DNA of 13,181 nt from Prevotellaceae bacterium UBA7028. GTDB lineage: Bacteria; Bacteroidota; Bacteroidia; Bacteroidales; Bacteroidaceae. The notes under the pieces were generated by a model that was not told the origin of the DNA, made no database searches, and was given only the letters and a program-made list of their open reading frames with translations. The first letter of the stretch is position 1; each line of letters starts with the position of its first letter. Positions 8,511 through 13,181 of the stretch are shown here, in pieces. The translations under genes were made by a program, and so were the position numbers. The stretch is from the NCBI GenBank assembly GCA_002494215.1, contig DLBF01000125.1, positions 33,790 through 46,970 on the forward strand, read 5' to 3'.

Positions 8511-8518
8511 TACTTTTG
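8511..8518 (+). promoter_or_regulatory. Probable -7 box of the FAD dehydrogenase promoter
   Basis: TACTTTTG on the plus strand matches TAnnTTTG and is 17 bases before the ATG at 8536, giving a leader of about 10 bases. The -33 region is A-rich with no clear TTTG. With the thrA box it forms the inverted repeat GCAAAAGTA / TACTTTTGC (8459-8467 and 8511-8519). Confidence 0.5.
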
Positions 8519-8535
8519 CTATACATTATAAATGT

Positions 8536-10140
<1,605 letters not shown>

Positions 10141-10146
<6 letters not shown>

Positions 10147-10154
10147 AGGTTAGT
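10141..10154. repeat. Two heptamers (GGTTAGA/GGTTAGT) at the FAD dehydrogenase stop codon
   Basis: GGTTAGA (10141-10147) and GGTTAGT (10148-10154) are adjacent, and the TAG stop codon of the gene lies in the first unit. Two units are little evidence alone, but the 7-base size matches the other arrays in the window. Confidence 0.45.
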
Positions 10155-10168
10155 GCATCCCTAAACGG

Positions 10169-10197
10169 CCTCTCCTACTTCGGAAGAGTTAGAGAGG
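10169..10197. terminator. CCTCTCC-type hairpin between convergent genes, possible bidirectional terminator
   Basis: CCTCTC (10169-10174) pairs with GAGAGG (10192-10197), with an inner CTT/AAG. It lies between the FAD dehydrogenase stop (10146) and the end of the secreted-protein gene (10210). There is no strong T tract on either side, so termination is only suggested. The sequence CCTCTCC-TAC-TTCGGAAG nearly equals CCTCTCC-TTCGGAAG inside the mutase-like gene. Confidence 0.45.
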
Positions 10198-10209
10198 AAT
10201 TCTAATCTA

Positions 10210-10785
10210 TCACTTAACCAGCACTTTCTTGCCATCTATCACGAATACAGCACCGTCCTTAAGGTGTGTAACCTTACGGCCAGCTATATCAAAGGCCGCA
10301 TCAGCAGTCTTGCCAGTAGCTGACACGCCTTTTATGGCAGTAGGATCCTCTACGGTTATAGCTGTCAGATCTGTAGCAGGATGAGTCGTTGCGTCTGCCT
10401 CAGCAAACAAAATCTTATTGATACTGATAGTGCTGGGGTTACCCTTTACGGTGAACGACATCAGGTTACCGTTCTGATTTTTGAAAGCTGTACTTGCAGG
10501 ACTGAAGCCAATAATACGGTACTTATCTGTGGGAGTACCCAACATCAACTGGTGATTAGACAATAGCGTATCACAAACAAGACCAGCCTCAGGAACGTCA
10601 GCTTCGCCCTCAAGGGCAACATCCATCTGGAAAGCGGTAAAATCCAAATCGTTTTCCTCCAAGCCAACCTTAAAAGTCCAAGTACTATCATTAACCTGGA
10701 TCATTGACACAGAAACCTGATATGCACTAACCACCTGAACCATCAGGAACATCATGCATGAAATCAATATTTTCTTCATTTTCAA
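10210..10785 (-). CDS. Small secreted protein with cohesin-like fold and C-terminal GKKVLVK tail
   Basis: The function of this 191-residue protein is not known. Residues 1-21 form a signal peptide (KMKK, a hydrophobic core, VSA cleavage-type end). The middle (about 22-130) is beta-rich with FTAFQMDVALEG (49-60), IIGFSPASTAF (91-101) and GNLMSFTVKG (106-115). I recognise this arrangement from Prevotella secreted proteins with a cohesin-like immunoglobulin fold, but the match is weak. The end, AFDIAGRKV (164-172) then VFVIDGKKVLVK, resembles short C-terminal domains of Bacteroidetes secreted proteins related to type IX secretion sorting domains; whether it works as a sorting signal is inference. 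A TATATTTG promoter box at 10809-10816 lies within an inverted repeat upstream. The gene stands alone, convergent with the FAD dehydrogenase and downstream of radA. Confidence 0.8.
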   Translation of the reverse strand: MKMKKILISCMMFLMVQVVSAYQVSVSMIQVNDSTWTFKVGLEENDLDFTAFQMDVALEGEADVPEAGLVCDTLLSNHQLMLGTPTDKYRIIGFSPASTAFKNQNGNLMSFTVKGNPSTISINKILFAEADATTHPATDLTAITVEDPTAIKGVSATGKTADAAFDIAGRKVTHLKDGAVFVIDGKKVLVK

Positions 10786-10801
10786 GTTAAATTTATCTCA
10801 T

Positions 10802-10839
10802 TTGGCTGCAAATATACATACTTCCCTCGAAACAGCCAA
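10802..10839 (-). promoter_or_regulatory. Promoter of the secreted-protein gene inside a 7-bp inverted repeat
   Basis: The minus strand carries TTGG (10836-10839), a 19-base spacer and TATATTTG (10809-10816), a good Bacteroidetes promoter about 24 bases before the start codon region at 10785. The perfect inverted repeat TTGGCTG / CAGCCAA (10833-10839 and 10802-10808) covers the -33 element and the likely transcription start. It could be an operator or a coincidence. Confidence 0.55.
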
Positions 10840-10860
10840 GAAAGAAAGTTAGTATTTTAC

Positions 10861-12273
10861 CTATCCAAACAGTTCGCGAACAGCTTCAGCAACTCTACGA
10901 ACAGGAACAATCTCTATTTTATACTGATTAGCATTTATTCCCTTCATGTTATGGGCAGGAATAAGAATCCGCTGAAATCCCAACTTCTGCGCCTCTGCTA
11001 TTCTCTGTTCTATACGTGACACCGGACGGATTTCTCCACTCAATCCCACCTCGCCCGTTACACACACATCCGTGTCTATAGGCATATCCCCGTTGCTGCT
11101 GAGAACAGCCGCTATAACTGCCAAGTCCAAAGCAGGGTCTGTCACACGCAATCCACCAGCAATGTTCAGAAACACGTCCTTCGTAGCTAACTTGAAGCCC
11201 ACACGCTTTTCTAATACTGCCAACAGCATGTTCAGCCTTCTGCTCTCGTAACCCGTAGTGCTACGCTGGGCCGTTCCATATGCTGCTGTACTGACAAGAG
11301 CCTGGGTCTCAATCATAAAAGGCCGGACACCTTCTATAGCGCAGGCTATGGCAATACCTGAAAGACCTTCCCTGTCGTCAGTAAGGAGCAATTCGCTGGG
11401 ATTGGAAACCTGACGAAGTCCATCGTGTTTCATCTCGTATATTCCCAACTCGCTGGTACTTCCGAAGCGGTTCTTGATACTTCTCAGAATACGATACATA
11501 TAATGCTGGTCGCCTTCGAACTGCAGAACAGCATCTACGATATGTTCCAACACTTTGGGGCCTGCCAAGGTTCCTTCTTTGGTGATATGACCAATAAGGA
11601 TAATGCTTACGCCCCCACCTTTGGCATACTTCAACAGACTGGCAGCACACTCACGAATCTGGCTGAGACTGCCTGGACTGCTTTCTACGGCTTCTGTCTG
11701 AATTGTCTGGATGGAGTCTATAATCACCAAATCAGGATTTGTCTGCTCTATCTGGGTAAAGATTTGTTCAAGAGATGTTTCCGTAAGGATAAGTAGGTCT
11801 GATTCCTGCCCCTCCACCATTGCGGGAGAGGTTTGTGGGCTAGTCCTTAATCTGTCGGCCCTCAGCTTTATCTGCCTAGCACTCTCCTCCCCGCTCACAT
11901 ACAGCACTTTCTTATCTGCCAAACGCAAAACTGTCTGTAGGACAAGCGTACTCTTACCAATTCCTGGTTCGCCACCCAACAAAACCAAACTTCCTGGCAC
12001 TAATCCCCCGCCCAAAACACGATTCAGCTCAGCATCCCCCATATCAATACGAGGCTCTGAGTCGGCCACAATATTACGCAAGAGCGAGACGCCCTCTCCG
12101 CTTACAGAAGGGAGGGCACATGAACTAGTCTTCCAACCAACGGAAGAGGTCCGAGCGGGGCTTTTAAATTCCTTCATGGTGTTCCATTTGCCACACGAAG
12201 GACACTTACCAACCCACTTCAGACTTTCCTGTCCACAGTAGTCGCAAACAAACAATGTCTTATCTTTTGCCAT
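10861..12273 (-). CDS. radA: DNA repair protein RadA (Sms)
   Basis: RadA is a RecA-related hexameric helicase that promotes branch migration during recombinational repair. The 470 residues contain a C4 zinc finger (C10, C13, C24, C27), a RecA-like ATPase with Walker A GEPGIGKS (101-108) and Walker B LVIID (182-186), the RadA-specific KNRFG motif (267-271), and a C-terminal Lon-protease-like domain with RVTDPALDLAVIAA and TGEVGLSGEIRPV. Two segments look inserted compared with the RadA proteins I know. Residues about 38-61, between zinc finger and ATPase, are coded by 12091-12162. Residues about 143-158, between RADRL and LILTETSLEQ, are coded by about 11800-11847. Both are built on CCTCTCC hairpin repeats and both keep the frame. 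The gene follows the DUF2147 gene by 6 bases, so the two are probably co-transcribed. The ATG at 12273 gives the standard MAKDKT start. Confidence 0.95.
   Translation of the reverse strand: MAKDKTLFVCDYCGQESLKWVGKCPSCGKWNTMKEFKSPARTSSVGWKTSSCALPSVSGEGVSLLRNIVADSEPRIDMGDAELNRVLGGGLVPGSLVLLGGEPGIGKSTLVLQTVLRLADKKVLYVSGEESARQIKLRADRLRTSPQTSPAMVEGQESDLLILTETSLEQIFTQIEQTNPDLVIIDSIQTIQTEAVESSPGSLSQIRECAASLLKYAKGGGVSIILIGHITKEGTLAGPKVLEHIVDAVLQFEGDQHYMYRILRSIKNRFGSTSELGIYEMKHDGLRQVSNPSELLLTDDREGLSGIAIACAIEGVRPFMIETQALVSTAAYGTAQRSTTGYESRRLNMLLAVLEKRVGFKLATKDVFLNIAGGLRVTDPALDLAVIAAVLSSNGDMPIDTDVCVTGEVGLSGEIRPVSRIEQRIAEAQKLGFQRILIPAHNMKGINANQYKIEIVPVRRVAEAVRELFG
11800..11847. repeat. CCTCTCC-type palindromic element inside radA (ATPase domain)
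   Basis: On the minus strand CCTCTCC (11825-11831) pairs with GGAGGGG (11809-11815) across a 9-base loop, with one G-T pair. The sequence GACTAG precedes the hairpin by about 8 bases, as in the other radA element. It encodes about 16 residues (RTSPQTSPAMVEGQES) between RADRL and the conserved LILTETSLEQ. Confidence 0.65.
12091..12162. repeat. CCTCTCC-type palindromic element inside radA (linker after the zinc finger)
   Basis: GCCCTCTC (12091-12098) pairs with GGGAGGGC (12110-12117), an 8-bp stem with one G-T pair. A second small hairpin, CTTCC/GGAAG (12130-12134 and 12142-12146), lies beside it. The 72-base stretch encodes 24 residues (about 38-61) in frame. On the coding strand GACTAG precedes the main hairpin by 7 bases. 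Confidence 0.65.
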
Positions 12274-12279
12274 AAAATA

Positions 12280-12717
12280 TCATTTCAGTTTTTTCCAGTA
12301 AACGGATTTGCCTATAAAAGCGACAGAGCCCCTTACCGTCAAAGTCTTTTCGTCCTTAAAAGAAAGAGTAACAGTAAAATACCTGCCTCTGGTGGGGTCG
12401 TAAATCTTACCATCCTTCCAGGTATCCTTTCCATCGAACTTTACTTTATCTATAAGTACAATCTTGTCATTAGTGACTTTTCTCTTTGCCGGGTCTGGAT
12501 TCTTAACATCCCTTCTCAGTGTACCGTCCGCCATCTTCAGATTCGAAACCCATACACACTGAGCACGATAACCATCTTCGTATTTGAAAATCTTGATTCT
12601 GGAATCCACACCATCATGCACACATTGATATTCGCCAATAACCTTGTCTGCCTGAGCGAAAACGGTGCACAGGCTAATGATAAGTAGCGAGAAACTCAAC
12701 AAAATCCTTTTCCTCAT
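12280..12717 (-). CDS. DUF2147 family secreted protein
   Basis: The 145-residue protein has a clear signal peptide (MRKR, then LLSFSLLIISLCTVFA, cleavage near residue 21-23). The mature part of about 120 residues matches the DUF2147 pattern: an initial IGEY segment, an RAQCVWVSNLKM strand, KNPDPAKRKVTNDKIVL (about 72-88), the GKDTWKDGKIYDPTRGRYF block (95-113), and a C-terminal strand TLTVRGSVAFIGKSVYWKK. The family is a small calycin-like beta barrel, periplasmic or outer-membrane associated, of unknown function. It lies 6 bases upstream of radA and probably shares its transcript, although the functions look unrelated. The start codon is only about 35 bases downstream of the tRNA-Asp terminator, and I see no TAnnTTTG box in that gap. 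Expression may therefore need an atypical promoter or read-through from the tRNA operon. Confidence 0.85.
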   Translation of the reverse strand: MRKRILLSFSLLIISLCTVFAQADKVIGEYQCVHDGVDSRIKIFKYEDGYRAQCVWVSNLKMADGTLRRDVKNPDPAKRKVTNDKIVLIDKVKFDGKDTWKDGKIYDPTRGRYFTVTLSFKDEKTLTVRGSVAFIGKSVYWKKLK

Positions 12718-12750
12718 AATACCACATTTTTAATTAGACCCCTTGTTAAT

Positions 12751-12786
12751 GAAAAAGAGATTCAATATCATCACTGACCTTGAATC
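12751..12786 (-). terminator. Intrinsic terminator after tRNA-Asp copy 1
   Basis: The same GATTCAA/TTGAATC stem as at the other tRNA-Asp copy (arms 12780-12786 and 12759-12765) is followed on the minus strand by a weaker, interrupted T tract, TCTCTTTTTC. It ends about 34 bases before the DUF2147 start codon, so leakage would feed that gene and radA. Confidence 0.6.
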
Positions 12787-12834
12787 TCACCTTAAAAATC
12801 TAATACCATGAAAAACACTTTTTTGCTATGCAAG

Positions 12835-12908
12835 CGGTGCGTACGGGACTCGAACCCGTGACCCCATGCGTGACAGGCATGTATTCTAACCAGCTGAACT
12901 AACGCACC
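12835..12908 (-). tRNA. tRNA-Asp (GTC), copy 1
   Basis: On the minus strand the 74-base gene starts GGTGCGT and ends ACGCACC plus discriminator G73, giving a perfect 7-bp acceptor stem. The D-arm (GTTCAGCTGGTTAGAA region), the anticodon stem-loop with CTGTCAC (anticodon GTC) and the T-arm GGGTTCGAGTCCC are all present. G73 is the expected aspartate identity base. The 3' CCA is not encoded. The gene has its own Bacteroidetes-type promoter at 12928-12959 and a terminator at 12751-12786, so it can be a separate transcription unit from copy 2. Confidence 0.98.
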
Positions 12909-12927
12909 AGTTTCAAAATTCCGACCA

Positions 12928-12959
12928 CAAAGATACAAGGATTTTATTAATGCAACAAA
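12928..12959 (-). promoter_or_regulatory. Bacteroidetes-type promoter of tRNA-Asp copy 1
   Basis: The minus strand shows TTTG (12956-12959), a 20-base spacer and TATCTTTG (12928-12935), an excellent match to the TTTG / TAnnTTTG consensus used by the primary sigma factor of Bacteroidetes. The expected start of transcription is about 10-14 bases before the mature tRNA 5' end at 12908. Its position just downstream of the terminator at 12990-13025 indicates an independent unit. Confidence 0.8.
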
Positions 12960-12989
12960 CTTTAGCGAAACATTTTTCAATTTTGGCAC

Positions 12990-13025
12990 AAAAAAAAGAT
13001 TCAATATCATCACTGACCTTGAATC
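12990..13025 (-). terminator. Intrinsic terminator after tRNA-Asp copy 2
   Basis: On the minus strand GATTCAA and TTGAATC form a perfect 7-bp stem (arms 13019-13025 and 12998-13004) around a 14-base loop with a further weak TCA/TGA pairing. Eight T residues follow (12990-12997). It lies 47 bases past the tRNA 3' end. Confidence 0.7.
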
Positions 13026-13072
13026 TTGACCTTAAAAATCTAATACCATGAAAAACACTTTTTGCTATGTGG

Positions 13073-13146
13073 CGGTGCGTACGGGACTCGAACCCGTGAC
13101 CCCATGCGTGACAGGCATGTATTCTAACCAGCTGAACTAACGCACC
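13073..13146 (-). tRNA. tRNA-Asp (GTC), copy 2
   Basis: The 74-base body has the same arms, the same GTC anticodon and the same G73 as the copy at 12835-12908; I see no difference between the two bodies. It lies 238 bases upstream of the other copy in transcription order and 15 bases after the end of a probable tRNA-Gly, so these two are likely one transcript. Its trailer and terminator (12990-13025) closely match those of the other copy. CCA is not encoded. Confidence 0.98.
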
Positions 13147-13161
13147 ATTAAGAAAAAAGTG

Positions 13162-13181
13162 AGCGGCAAACGAGACTCGAA
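13162..13181 (-). tRNA. 3' end of a further tRNA, probably tRNA-Gly (cut by the window edge)
   Basis: Read on the minus strand, the last bases give a T-loop TTCGAGT (13175-13181), a T-stem 3' arm CTCGT (13170-13174), an acceptor 3' arm TTGCCGC (13163-13169) and discriminator T (13162). The complementary acceptor arm would be GCGGCAA. A GCGG start with U73 fits bacterial tRNA-Gly, and Bacteroidetes tRNA-Gly(GCC) ends very similarly. The anticodon lies outside the window, so the amino acid is an inference. Confidence 0.7.

Larger units (their letters stand above)
12759..13147. repeat. Tandem duplication of a tRNA-Asp / trailer / terminator unit
   Basis: Copy 1 (12759-12909) and copy 2 (12998-13147) match almost throughout, including a 47-48 base trailer that is not part of the mature tRNA. 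Differences are small: an extra T in a T run, CAAGC against TGGC next to the tRNA 3' end, and CTCACC against CTTGACC by the terminator. Homology stops one base before the tRNA 5' ends, so upstream sequences differ. Confidence 0.85.

Noticed and set aside
8425..8535. Possible riboswitch or leader-peptide attenuator upstream of thrA
   Set aside because: The likely -7 box is only 36 bases from the start codon, and the sequence between has no stable stem or Thr-rich short frame.
12792..13013. A 73-codon minus-strand open frame across tRNA-Asp copy 1
   Set aside because: Its middle is the tRNA-Asp gene and its start lies within the upstream terminator region; it has no recognisable protein features.

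Overview
The window looks like a chromosomal segment from a member of the Bacteroidales, most likely the Prevotella group. This rests on the protein sequences (an N-terminally truncated ClpB, a fused ThrA, a phosphoglycerate-mutase-like gene between thrA and thrC, and a secreted protein ending in the GKKVLVK-type tail common in Prevotella). It also rests on promoter boxes of the Bacteroidetes type (TAnnTTTG near -7) and on the lack of clear Shine-Dalgarno sequences. The assignment comes from reading alone; no database search was possible.

Layout. Positions 1-1407 carry the 3' two fifths to one half of clpB, followed on the same strand by a MATE-family transporter (1418-2737) and trmO (2734-3417, ATGA overlap with the transporter). 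On the opposite strand and converging on trmO lies the threonine operon, read as thrA (8424-6001), a phosphoglycerate-mutase-like gene (5965-4739) and thrC (4715-3414). ThrA makes homoserine from aspartate, the middle protein occupies the place of homoserine kinase, and ThrC makes threonine. There is no GHMP-type thrB. A divergent promoter region (8425-8535) separates thrA from a COG2509-type FAD-dependent dehydrogenase (8536-10146). Reading the other way are a small secreted protein (10785-10210), radA (12273-10861) and a DUF2147 lipocalin-like secreted protein (12717-12280, just upstream of radA). The right end is a tRNA cluster on the minus strand: the 3' end of a probable tRNA-Gly, then two tRNA-Asp(GTC) genes with identical or nearly identical bodies, trailers and terminators.

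Most unusual is a layer of small repeats beneath the genes. A hairpin family sharing the arm CCTCTCC appears five times. Four copies lie in frame inside coding sequence (the mutase-like gene, the FAD dehydrogenase and twice in radA) and one lies between convergent genes. Separately, arrays with a strict 7-bp period but different sequences occur at both internal junctions of the thr operon, at the stop codon of the FAD gene, and inside the FAD gene, where a change of one unit would shift the reading frame. These look like intergenic-type repeats that have been tolerated as peptide-coding insertions. There is no CRISPR array, insertion sequence, prophage or riboswitch. The only non-coding stretch above 300 bases (12718-13181) is filled by the tRNA cluster, its terminators and one promoter.
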